From assembly GCA_002315615.1 (NCBI GenBank), contig DCHK01000035.1, positions 1-47,426 on the forward strand: DNA of 47,426 bases. Direction: 5' to 3'. The notes beneath the pieces were generated by a model that was not told the DNA's origin, searched no databases, and worked only from the letters and a program-made list of their open reading frames with translations. The DNA is from Bacteroidales bacterium UBA1754. Lineage in GTDB: Bacteria > Bacteroidota > Bacteroidia > Bacteroidales > Paludibacteraceae. The number at the start of each line of letters is the position of its first letter. The first letter of the stretch is position 1. This document shows, in pieces, positions 16,594-24,018 of this stretch. The translations under genes and the position numbers were made by a program.

Positions 16594-17265
16594 TTGAAGC
16601 GATTTTTCTACATATTGCTCATATTTTTCACTGTATTTGATTCTTCGGCAAAAAAAACCGAAGCAAAACACATAATCAAATACAACACCACGACAGTTTA
16701 CGAAGATAGGACTTTCAAAACAACATCAAGTTTTACCGTAAACGCCCCTTACAGCGTTGCAAACCAAGTGATGGAGAAATTCATTCACGACCTCGATAGC
16801 GACCCCTACAGCCTTTTCGACAACGTATTGAAAGGAATGGGCGACACCGATGAAAACGGTAATGACAACAACCAATCGACATCGAGATTTTCGGCAGACA
16901 TTAAAAGCTGCGTTTACGATAGCGCTCACGATTATTACATCGGTAAAATCGATTTAATTATTGGCAAAAGCACCATTAAAGATATTACGCTATACGGACG
17001 GATACACAAGTCTTATCACAACAATTACGCCGTTTTTACCTTTGAATTGCTAAACAATCCTATCGCAAAAAAAGCAAAAGGCATCATTGTTACAAAAAAA
17101 ATAAGCGAAAACTCCACAAAATTGGAACTCAATGCGAATTTTCAATTTGCTTGGTTTCTAAATCTATTTTTCTCGGTAAAAAATTACAAAGACGTAGCAG
17201 AATGGCGTTTGGACAAATTTATGCAGAATCTTAACGAGGAAATCGTTAAGAAAAACGCAAAATAA
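16594..17265 (+). CDS. Unrecognised exported protein
   Basis: A 223-residue protein reading from a TTG at 16594, with a signal peptide (MKRFFYILLIFFTVFDSSAK) and no lipobox. I do not recognise the family. The mature part has a strand-rich middle (about residues 100-190) and a C-terminal helix with DVAEWRLDKFMQNLNEEI. The order of strands followed by a long C-terminal helix resembles SRPBCC-type lipid-binding folds, but this is only an impression. It follows the YD-repeat lipoprotein gene by 5 bases, so the two are probably co-expressed in the periplasm. There is no ATG near the start that would keep the signal peptide. Confidence 0.62.
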   Translation: MKRFFYILLIFFTVFDSSAKKTEAKHIIKYNTTTVYEDRTFKTTSSFTVNAPYSVANQVMEKFIHDLDSDPYSLFDNVLKGMGDTDENGNDNNQSTSRFSADIKSCVYDSAHDYYIGKIDLIIGKSTIKDITLYGRIHKSYHNNYAVFTFELLNNPIAKKAKGIIVTKKISENSTKLELNANFQFAWFLNLFFSVKNYKDVAEWRLDKFMQNLNEEIVKKNAK

Positions 17266-17312
17266 TTTCGTCTTCACATCTTGCAATTATTTCAAATTCA
17301 ATGCAAAGTACA

Positions 17313-17344
17313 TTTGCTTTGAGCAGAAAATTTGACTACCTTTG
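17313..17344 (+). promoter_or_regulatory. Complete Bacteroidota promoter (-33 TTTG, -7 TACCTTTG) for the ABC-F gene
   Basis: TTTG at 17313-17316 and TACCTTTG at 17337-17344 are separated by 20 bases, the expected spacing for the primary sigma factor of Bacteroidota. Transcription would start near 17350. The ATG at 17301 is therefore upstream of the transcript, and the ATG at 17370 is the real start. Confidence 0.7.
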
Positions 17345-17369
17345 CAAAAAATTACACAACGGATATAAT

Positions 17370-18986
17370 ATGATTACAGTTAGCAACTTACAAGTACAAT
17401 TTGGAAAAAGAGTTTTGTTTTCTGACGTAAATTTGAAATTTACACAAGGAAATTGTTATGGAATAATTGGCGCAAATGGTGCTGGAAAATCAACATTCCT
17501 TAAAGTTTTGAGTGGCGAAATAGAGGCAAACAAAGGCACCATTTCGCTCGGACCAGACGAACGACTCTCGGTACTAAGACAAGACCACTTTGCATTTGAC
17601 AAAGTTCCTGTCATTGAAACTGTAATTCGCGGACACGACAAACTTTGGGCTGTAATGCAAGAAAAAGATGCACTTTACGCCAAAGAAGATTTTAGTGATG
17701 CCGATGGTGTACGTGCTTCGGAATTGGAAGAAGCATTTGCCGAAATGGACGGTTGGAATGCCGAGAGTAATGCTGCTACACTTTTGAGCGGACTTGGTAT
17801 AAAAGAAGACTTGCATTACAAACTTATGGAAGATTTGAGTGGTAAAGAAAAAGTTCGTGTACTTTTGGCACAAGCACTTTTCGGTAACCCCGACAATCTT
17901 TTGCTCGACGAGCCTACCAACGACCTTGACCTTGATACAGTAACATGGTTGGAAAATTATTTGTCAAACTACGAAAATACTGTACTTGTAGTTTCGCACG
18001 ACCGACATTTCCTCGATGCTATTTCTACACATACCGTGGATATCGATTATAAGAAAATTTCACTTTTCTCGGGTAACTATAGTTTTTGGTATCAGTCGAG
18101 TCAATTGGCTTTGCGCCAACAACAAATGCAAAACAAGAAAGCCGAAGAAAAACGCAAAGAGTTGGAAGAATTCATTCGCCGATTCAGTGCTAACGTGGCA
18201 AAATCAAAACAAACTACAAGTCGCAAAAAAATGCTTGAAAAACTCAACGTCGAAGAAATTCAAGCATCAACCAGAAAATATCCAGGCATCATTTTCCAAC
18301 CAGAACGCGAGCCAGGAAACAAAATTTTGGAAGTTCACGGCTTAACGAAATCCATCAATGGCGAAGTACTTTTCAAAGATGTAAACCTAAACATCGAGAA
18401 AGGCGAAAAAGTTGTATTCCTTTCGCGCGACCCACGTGCTATGACTGCTTTCTTCAACATTATCAACGAAGTGGATAAGGCAGATAGTGGAACATACGAT
18501 TGGGGCGTTACCATCACAAAAGCATATCTCCCGCTCGACAATTCATCGTTTTTCAATTGCGACCTAAATTTGCAAGATTGGCTTTCGCAATATTCAACAG
18601 ATACAAGCGAATCGTTCATTCGTGGTTATCTTGGTCGAATGCTTTTTGCTGGCGAAGAAATCTACAAAAAAGTGAGTGTACTTTCGGGAGGCGAAAAAGT
18701 ACGTTGTATGATTTCGAGAATGATGATGAAAAATGCCAATGCTTTGATACTCGACACACCTACAAACCACTTGGATTTGGAGTCAATTCAAGCATTCAAC
18801 AATAGTTTGGTGTCATTCAAAGGGAACGTACTAATGTCGTCGCACGACCACGAATTTATTCAAACCGTTTGTAATCGCATCATAGAACTTACACCAAACG
18901 GAATAATCGATAAATCAATGGATTACGATGACTACATTTCTGATGAAAACATTGCTGCAATGAAGGAAAAATTGTACGCAAAATAA
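17370..18986 (+). CDS. ABC-F family ATPase with degenerate second ATP site (YkpA/YbiT-like)
   Basis: A 538-residue soluble tandem-ATPase protein with no membrane domain, of the ABC-F group that acts on ribosomes. The first domain is intact: Walker A GANGAGKST (residues 34-42), signature LSGKEKVRV, Walker B LLLDEPTNDLD and the switch VVSHDRHFLD. A charged linker helix follows (KKAEEKRKELEEFIRRF, about residues 252-268). The second domain lacks a P-loop, with FLSRDPRAMTAFF where GxxGxGKS is expected. Its Walker B reads LILDTPTNHLD, with Thr in place of the catalytic Glu, though the signature LSGGEKVR is kept. From memory this pattern recurs in the Bacteroidota branch. A translation or resistance role is not decided by sequence. 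It is a single-gene unit with promoter and terminator. Confidence 0.9.
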   Translation: MITVSNLQVQFGKRVLFSDVNLKFTQGNCYGIIGANGAGKSTFLKVLSGEIEANKGTISLGPDERLSVLRQDHFAFDKVPVIETVIRGHDKLWAVMQEKDALYAKEDFSDADGVRASELEEAFAEMDGWNAESNAATLLSGLGIKEDLHYKLMEDLSGKEKVRVLLAQALFGNPDNLLLDEPTNDLDLDTVTWLENYLSNYENTVLVVSHDRHFLDAISTHTVDIDYKKISLFSGNYSFWYQSSQLALRQQQMQNKKAEEKRKELEEFIRRFSANVAKSKQTTSRKKMLEKLNVEEIQASTRKYPGIIFQPEREPGNKILEVHGLTKSINGEVLFKDVNLNIEKGEKVVFLSRDPRAMTAFFNIINEVDKADSGTYDWGVTITKAYLPLDNSSFFNCDLNLQDWLSQYSTDTSESFIRGYLGRMLFAGEEIYKKVSVLSGGEKVRCMISRMMMKNANALILDTPTNHLDLESIQAFNNSLVSFKGNVLMSSHDHEFIQTVCNRIIELTPNGIIDKSMDYDDYISDENIAAMKEKLYAK

Positions 18987-19014
18987 TTCCGAAATTAACA
19001 ATACACGTAAGAAT

Positions 19015-19043
19015 GGCGGTGAATAAATTTCATCGCCTTTTTT
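19015..19043 (+). terminator. Rho-independent terminator of the ABC-F gene
   Basis: A 9-base-pair stem GGCGGTGAA / TTCATCGCC (one G-U pair) with loop TAAAT is followed directly by six T residues at 19038-19043. It lies 29 bases after the ABC-F stop and just before the convergent permease gene. Confidence 0.85.
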
Positions 19044-19047
19044 GTGT

Positions 19048-20292
19048 CTATTCAAACCGAATAGATTGTGCTGGGTTGATTTTCGCTACCAAATACGAAG
19101 GAGCAATCATCATCAATACTGAAATGACAAACACACTAATATTCAGCAAAAGCCAATACCACACGTTGAAATGAATAGGCACAACCGCAAGGTAGTAAAC
19201 TTCAGCATCGAGTGTAACCAAGCCAAAGTATTTTTGCACAAAACAAAACAGCAAACCTACTATATTGCCCCAAATCATTCCTTTCCCCACCAAAAACATC
19301 GACTGATAAAGGAAAATTTTACGAATGGAATAATTTTGCGCTCCTATTGACTTTAAGATACCTATCATATTCGCTTTTTCGAGGATAAGAATAAGCAGTC
19401 CAGAAAGCATATTGAAGCCTGCCACAGCAATCATTAAAATCAAAATCACCCAAACGTTCATATCAAGCAAATCGAGCCAATTGAAAATATCGGGCGAAAT
19501 CTCACGAATTGTTTGCACGTAATATGCAGCGCCATTGTTATCAAACCGATTGCCACAAAGGAAATACACATCGTCGGCAGTTTGCTCCAAACACGAATAA
19601 TCATCAATATTTATTTCTAAACCTGTACATTGCACATCAGTCCACGAATTAAGTTTTTGCACGTGATGAATATCTGCCATTACAAACATTTTGTCGAAGT
19701 CGCTAAAATTGGTGGAATAAATGCCCGAAACTGTAAATTTCCGTACACGTACTTTGTCTTGAATGAAATACGTAAGAAAATCGTCGCCCGTCTTCAATTG
19801 CAACTTATCTGCCAAAAGTTTTGAAATCAACACATCATTCACTGTGGAATCTTTACGCATAATTGGCACTGAGCCGTCAATTAAGTTTTTCGAGAAGAAA
19901 TTCCAATCAAAATCTTCGCCAACGCCTTTTATGACTATACCCTGAAACTCATCATCAGTTTTTATTATTCCTGGTTTTGTAGCGAAATGCGATACATTTT
20001 GCACGTGAGTCAAAGATTGAATTTCAGCAACTAAATCGTTAGGAAATTCTATTGGTTGCGTCTCGTATGAAATATTCGAATCGTAATTTGAGATTTGAAT
20101 GTGAGAACCGAAACCGATTACTTTTTCGCGAATTTCTTTTTTGAAACCTACCACGACTGCAATGGCAACAATCATCACTGCCAAACCGATAGCGATACCA
20201 AGCATAGCAATAAAAACAGCAGGACGAGACACGTCTTTTCCTGTCGTCTTGTCAAAATGTATTTTTTTCGCTATAAAGTATTCTAAATTCAA
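19048..20292 (-). CDS. LolC/LolE-like ABC transporter permease
   Basis: A 414-residue inner-membrane permease of the FtsX/MacB fold, related to LolC/LolE, which hand lipoproteins from the inner membrane to LolA. The layout is an N-terminal cytoplasmic start (NLEYFIAKKIHF), TM1 with FIAMLGIAIGLAVMIVAIAV, a periplasmic domain (about residues 50-270), then three membrane segments near the C-terminus (NVWVILILMIAVAGF, the region around GLLFCF, and LLNISVFVISVLMMIAPSY). It ends in the typical INPAQSIRFE. The start is a TTG at 20292, as the frame closes six codons upstream and no ATG fits. The ATPase partner is not adjacent. Confidence 0.85.
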   Translation of the reverse strand: MNLEYFIAKKIHFDKTTGKDVSRPAVFIAMLGIAIGLAVMIVAIAVVVGFKKEIREKVIGFGSHIQISNYDSNISYETQPIEFPNDLVAEIQSLTHVQNVSHFATKPGIIKTDDEFQGIVIKGVGEDFDWNFFSKNLIDGSVPIMRKDSTVNDVLISKLLADKLQLKTGDDFLTYFIQDKVRVRKFTVSGIYSTNFSDFDKMFVMADIHHVQKLNSWTDVQCTGLEINIDDYSCLEQTADDVYFLCGNRFDNNGAAYYVQTIREISPDIFNWLDLLDMNVWVILILMIAVAGFNMLSGLLILILEKANMIGILKSIGAQNYSIRKIFLYQSMFLVGKGMIWGNIVGLLFCFVQKYFGLVTLDAEVYYLAVVPIHFNVWYWLLLNISVFVISVLMMIAPSYLVAKINPAQSIRFE

Positions 20293-20313
20293 GGTTTCAA
20301 CTGCATATTAAAC

Positions 20314-20366
20314 AATTTCCAATTAAATAATTCGTAGTCATTCTTTGAATTAAATAATTGGAAATT
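20314..20366. repeat. Long AT-rich inverted repeat between aminotransferase and permease genes
   Basis: Arms of 20 bases (20314-20333 and 20347-20366) share the outer AATTTCCAATTA / TAATTGGAAATT and inner AATTC / GAATT, with two or three central mismatches and a 13-base loop. It lies in the 104-base gap after the aminotransferase stop on the minus strand. It could act as a terminator or transcript-end stabiliser, but there is no T run. Confidence 0.5.
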
Positions 20367-20395
20367 AGATTATTAAATAATTATAAAATTATTTA

Positions 20396-21592
20396 TCATC
20401 TCTTTTTTGGGTATGCTTCCAATGCTTTTTTCAAGACGAACAATGCTTTTTTCAAATCATCGCGTTTCAAAACATAAGCCAAGCGAACTTCGTCTCGTCC
20501 CAAATTTGGCGAAGTATAGAAACCAGATGCAGGAGCCATCATCACGGTTTGACCTTCGTACTCAAAATCAGACAAGCACCAAGCGCAAAAATCTTCGGCA
20601 TCTTCAACTGGGAGACGTGCCAAAGTATAGAATGCACCCATAGGAATTGGAGAATAAACTCCTGGAATTTTATTCAGTCCGTCAATCAAGCATTTACGAC
20701 GCTCGACGTACTCGTCGTATGTGCCACGCAAATACTCGTCATCTACATCAAGCGAAGCCTCAGCAATTATTTGACCAATCAACGGAGGACTCAAACGTGC
20801 TTGACAAAACTTCATAACGGTTTTGCGCAATTCTTTATTTTTTGTTATCAAAGCGCCTATACGAATTCCGCACTCAGAATAGCGTTTTGAAACAGAATCT
20901 ATAAGCACCACATTATCTTCAATACCTTCCAAATGACAAGCCGAAATATATGGTGAACCTGTATAAATAAACTCACGATAAACTTCGTCGGAGAACAAAT
21001 ACAAATCGTATTTTTTCACCAACTCACGAATTTGGTTCATTTCTGCACGCGTATAAAGGTAACCAGTTGGATTATTTGGATTACAAATCATTATACCCTT
21101 TGTACGCTCATTGATGAGAGCCTCAAACTTTTCTATTGGAGGCAAAGCAAAACCTTCTTCAATAGAAGATGCCACTGTACGAATCACAGCACCTGTAGAA
21201 ATAGCAAATGCCATATAATTGGCGTATGCTGGTTCAGGCACAATTATCTCATCGCCAGGATTAAGGCAAGCCAAAAAAGCAAACAAAACCGCTTCGGAAC
21301 CACCTGAAGTAATAATTATATCATCGGCAGAAAGATTGATATTGTAACCTTCGTAGTATTTTACCAATTTCTTGCGATAACTTAAATAACCATCGCTTGG
21401 ACTATATTCCAATGTCTTTCGGGTGATGTTTTTCAATGCTTCAAGTCCCGCTTTTGGCGAAGGAAGGTCTGGTTGACCAATATTCAAGTGATAAACTTTT
21501 ACTCCTCTTGCTTTTGCGGCATCAGCCAACGGAGCCAATTTTCTAATTGGCGACTGAGGCATTTCACATCCACGATTCGATATCTTAGGCAT
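20396..21592 (-). CDS. PLP-dependent class I aminotransferase
   Basis: A 398-residue cytoplasmic fold-type I aminotransferase of the aspartate/aromatic aminotransferase group. Visible landmarks are HLNIGQPDLPSP, EYSPSDGYLSYRKKL, the phosphate-binding SGGSEAVLFA, MICNPNNPTGYLY, LFSDEVYREF with the PLP-ring Asp, the Schiff-base Lys236 in DSVSKRYSECGIRIG, and a C-terminal Arg in GRDEVRLAYVL that binds the substrate carboxylate. The amino-acid preference cannot be read from sequence. The ATG at 21592 is used, and Met11 is a possible alternative. It has its own -7 motif and follows a strong terminator. Confidence 0.9.
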   Translation of the reverse strand: MPKISNRGCEMPQSPIRKLAPLADAAKARGVKVYHLNIGQPDLPSPKAGLEALKNITRKTLEYSPSDGYLSYRKKLVKYYEGYNINLSADDIIITSGGSEAVLFAFLACLNPGDEIIVPEPAYANYMAFAISTGAVIRTVASSIEEGFALPPIEKFEALINERTKGIMICNPNNPTGYLYTRAEMNQIRELVKKYDLYLFSDEVYREFIYTGSPYISACHLEGIEDNVVLIDSVSKRYSECGIRIGALITKNKELRKTVMKFCQARLSPPLIGQIIAEASLDVDDEYLRGTYDEYVERRKCLIDGLNKIPGVYSPIPMGAFYTLARLPVEDAEDFCAWCLSDFEYEGQTVMMAPASGFYTSPNLGRDEVRLAYVLKRDDLKKALFVLKKALEAYPKKR

Positions 21593-21613
21593 TTCTAATA
21601 TTATTTTAATTTA

Positions 21614-21621
21614 CAAAATTA
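21614..21621 (-). promoter_or_regulatory. Bacteroidota -7 promoter motif for the aminotransferase gene
   Basis: The minus strand reads TAATTTTG, matching TAnnTTTG, 22 bases before the ATG at 21592. It sits just after the terminator of the upstream operon, as expected for a new transcript. Confidence 0.5.
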
Positions 21622-21635
21622 GTTAATTGATAGCA

Positions 21636-21672
21636 ATAAAAAAAACGAGACGTCATAAAAGGCATCTCGTTT
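21636..21672 (-). terminator. Rho-independent terminator of the adhesin/OmpA/PorP operon
   Basis: On the minus strand AAACGAGA (21665-21672) pairs with TCTCGTTT (21643-21650), extended by a T-G and a G-C pair. It is followed by an unbroken T run to 21638. It lies 22 bases after the PorP/SprF stop. Confidence 0.85.
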
Positions 21673-21693
21673 CCGTGATTTTTTGTATAAAGA

Positions 21694-22635
21694 TTAAGGT
21701 ATAAATCTTTCTTCTGGCACTTTTTTACGAGGAATGCGCAATGAGAGCATCAATTCCGCCGCTCCTGCTTTTGAAATATTTCTCAAACGACCTAACGGTA
21801 AATCGTATGCAGCACCAATACGCCACTTGTTAAATTCTACACCAAGCATTGCTGTAAGTGTTGAATAATCGTAGTCGTGGAAAATATCCTTTGGTGATGG
21901 TGTACGATAATCAAGTCCAAACCAAAATTGTTTTTTGTAGAACAAGTTAGCACCAAGAGACAAAGTATTGATTTTGCCTACATTTTGATAAACAACAGAT
22001 GGTGCAATGTCCCATTTTGGTGAAAGAACAAAATTACCACGAGCATACAAATAATGATGTTGAATAGCGCGCAAATCACTAATTTTACTTTCATCACGGA
22101 ATTTACCAAGGTGAGTAATTGAGGCACCAACCAATAATTTTGGAATAGAATACTCAATACCAAAATCGAAGTCAGGAGCAGTTTTCGACTCTTTTTCCCA
22201 ACCTTCAAAATAATCGTGTTTGTCTTCAGAAACGTGTTTGCTATAGTCTATCGCTTTATTGATGACACCTGCAGCCACACCAAACGACAAAAGCATATCT
22301 TCTTTCAAATCTATTTGATAAGAATATGTAAGTTTTGCCAAAATTTGATGGTCGGAAATACCTGTTTGGTCATAATAAAACGAAAGTCCAACACCAGAAT
22401 GAATCTTATCATAGTAACTATGTGCATTCAACAAAAATGTTTTAGGAGAATCATCAGTTCCTACCCATTGGTCTCGAGCCAAAAGGAAGAAATCGAAGTC
22501 GTCGCTATTACCCGTTGATGCAGGGTTTCTATTGATACGAGAAAACCATTGTTGCGTAAGCAAGATATCACTATTTTGTGCGAATGCACCAACACTCGCT
22601 ACAAACATCAAAAATAAAATAACCTTTCTTTTCAT
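21694..22635 (-). CDS. PorP/SprF family type IX secretion outer-membrane protein
   Basis: A 313-residue outer-membrane barrel. The signal peptide MKRKVILFLMFVASVGAFAQ is followed by SDILLTQQWFSRINRNPASTG, the usual PorP/SprF opening, then ARDQWVGTDDSPKTFLLNAHSY and successive amphipathic strands. It ends near LMLSLRIPRKKVP. SprF-like proteins are paired with cargo carrying type B C-terminal sorting domains and are needed for their display on the surface. Such a cargo is encoded two genes upstream on the same strand, so this is probably its dedicated partner. It starts 11 bases after the OmpA gene and is the last gene before a strong terminator. Confidence 0.9.
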   Translation of the reverse strand: MKRKVILFLMFVASVGAFAQNSDILLTQQWFSRINRNPASTGNSDDFDFFLLARDQWVGTDDSPKTFLLNAHSYYDKIHSGVGLSFYYDQTGISDHQILAKLTYSYQIDLKEDMLLSFGVAAGVINKAIDYSKHVSEDKHDYFEGWEKESKTAPDFDFGIEYSIPKLLVGASITHLGKFRDESKISDLRAIQHHYLYARGNFVLSPKWDIAPSVVYQNVGKINTLSLGANLFYKKQFWFGLDYRTPSPKDIFHDYDYSTLTAMLGVEFNKWRIGAAYDLPLGRLRNISKAGAAELMLSLRIPRKKVPEERFIP

Positions 22636-22646
22636 AGCCGTAAGAT

Positions 22647-23930
22647 TTATTCAGGTTGTTCATTATTCGTTTCTTCTTTAATAGGAACCACATCAACCTC
22701 TACACGACGGTTTTTGTAATGTTCCTCTTCAGTCTGTGCGTCAGGAATCAAAGGCATAGATTCGCCATATCCTTCGACCACCATTTTTTCGGCAGGAATA
22801 CCTTTCTTAATCAACAGCGTGCGAATTCTGTTAGCACGTTTGATTGACAATTTCATATTGTAATCTTCCGAACCACGAACATCGGTATGACCTTTAACAA
22901 CAAAATCGTACTTGTCCATATAGACTAACATTGTATTGTAAAGAGAATCCAAATCTAAACTTTGTTCTTGTTTGAACAAATCGCGGTCGAAATCGAAATT
23001 GAACAATTTCCAAGGGAACGGAGCCAACTCTTGTTTAACAGGAATTTGAGATGGACGATAAATATCTTCGCCGTGTCCTGAGTTTCTACTTGAAATAAAG
23101 AACAAACCTTTTTCATTTCCAATCAAGTTGTAGTCATTTGAATCGGAATTATAAACAGAGTCAAGTTTTTCTACATTTCCCCATTCACCATTTACATCAC
23201 GAGCCACATACAAGTTGAATACTTCAGAAGAATCTTTCGATGCAAAATAGAGCAAACTGTCGCCCGAGCAGAAAGCATAATCTTGATCGGCTTTGCTATT
23301 TATGCTATCGCCAATATTCTGTGGCATTGACCATTGATCATCGTCTATTCTATCAATGTACCATAGGTCGCGACCACCTTTACCACTTGGGAAAAGTGAT
23401 GTGAAATAAATACGATTTCCGCCTTTTGCCATATTAGGATTCAAGAAACCCGAAATGCCTGGAGCACGATATAGCCAACCTGCATTTACCAAAGTAGAAC
23501 CCGGTTTGCGATATTTACCCAATCCTTTAATCTTCAAACGCTTTCCTTTAGACCATTTGCCGTCAGAAAATGTACTTTCGTACAACATATAGTCTTTAGT
23601 TTTCTTTTCGTATTTTGAAAAATAGATTTTATTGGCAGAAGCATCGTTTGCCACTGTACCATAAATGCCCAAATCTCTCAATTCAGGAACTTCAACCGTA
23701 TCTTGTAACTCGATAGTGTCGTTCACTACAGCTTCGTAAATAGTATATTTACCTTTGCTATTGAATTTTGAATAAATCACCTTGTCGCCAACATACGAAA
23801 TGGCAACTTCATCCTCGTCGGTATTTACCACAGAGGGAACAAATACATACCCTTCCTCATACTTTTCGTGAACAGCAAAAGCAGAGCCACATACAAAGGA
23901 TAGTAACAATAGTATTGATGTTTTTTTCAT
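22647..23930 (-). CDS. OmpA-family outer-membrane protein with PD40/WD40-like repeats
   Basis: A 427-residue envelope protein. After a signal peptide (MKKTSILLLLSFVCGSAFA) there is a beta-propeller-like region with PD40-type units (VGDKVIYSKF, NKIYFSKY, GGNRIYFTSLFPSGKGGRD, LLYFASKDSSEVFNLY, KGLFFISSRNSGHGEDIYR). Residues about 305-415 form an OmpA-like peptidoglycan-binding domain with NFDFDRDLF, VVKGHTDVRGSEDYNMKLS and RANRIRTLL...GYGES, ending NRRVEVDVVP. This layout recurs beside PorP/SprF genes in T9SS loci and may anchor the surface machinery to the cell wall. No lipobox is seen. It sits between the giant cargo gene and PorP. Confidence 0.88.
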   Translation of the reverse strand: MKKTSILLLLSFVCGSAFAVHEKYEEGYVFVPSVVNTDEDEVAISYVGDKVIYSKFNSKGKYTIYEAVVNDTIELQDTVEVPELRDLGIYGTVANDASANKIYFSKYEKKTKDYMLYESTFSDGKWSKGKRLKIKGLGKYRKPGSTLVNAGWLYRAPGISGFLNPNMAKGGNRIYFTSLFPSGKGGRDLWYIDRIDDDQWSMPQNIGDSINSKADQDYAFCSGDSLLYFASKDSSEVFNLYVARDVNGEWGNVEKLDSVYNSDSNDYNLIGNEKGLFFISSRNSGHGEDIYRPSQIPVKQELAPFPWKLFNFDFDRDLFKQEQSLDLDSLYNTMLVYMDKYDFVVKGHTDVRGSEDYNMKLSIKRANRIRTLLIKKGIPAEKMVVEGYGESMPLIPDAQTEEEHYKNRRVEVDVVPIKEETNNEQPE

Positions 23931-23975
23931 ATTATACTTTTTTTCTGTTATTCTAACTTATACCCCGCTAACCAC

Positions 23976-23999
23976 CCCCGAAAGGATTTCCTTTCGGGG
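23976..23999 (-). terminator. Strong hairpin after the giant adhesin gene, no T run
   Basis: An 11-base-pair perfect stem CCCCGAAAGGA / TCCTTTCGGGG with a 2-base loop lies 19 bases after the adhesin stop and 45 bases before the OmpA start. The minus strand has no T run after it, so it may protect a processed 3' end or attenuate transcription rather than stop it fully. Confidence 0.6.
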
Positions 24000-24018
24000 A
24001 GATTATCAGGAATTAAAT

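Noticed and set aside
17301..17369. Longer N-terminus for the ABC-F protein
   Set aside because: A complete -33/-7 promoter lies inside this stretch, so it cannot be translated from that transcript; family members begin at MITVSNL.
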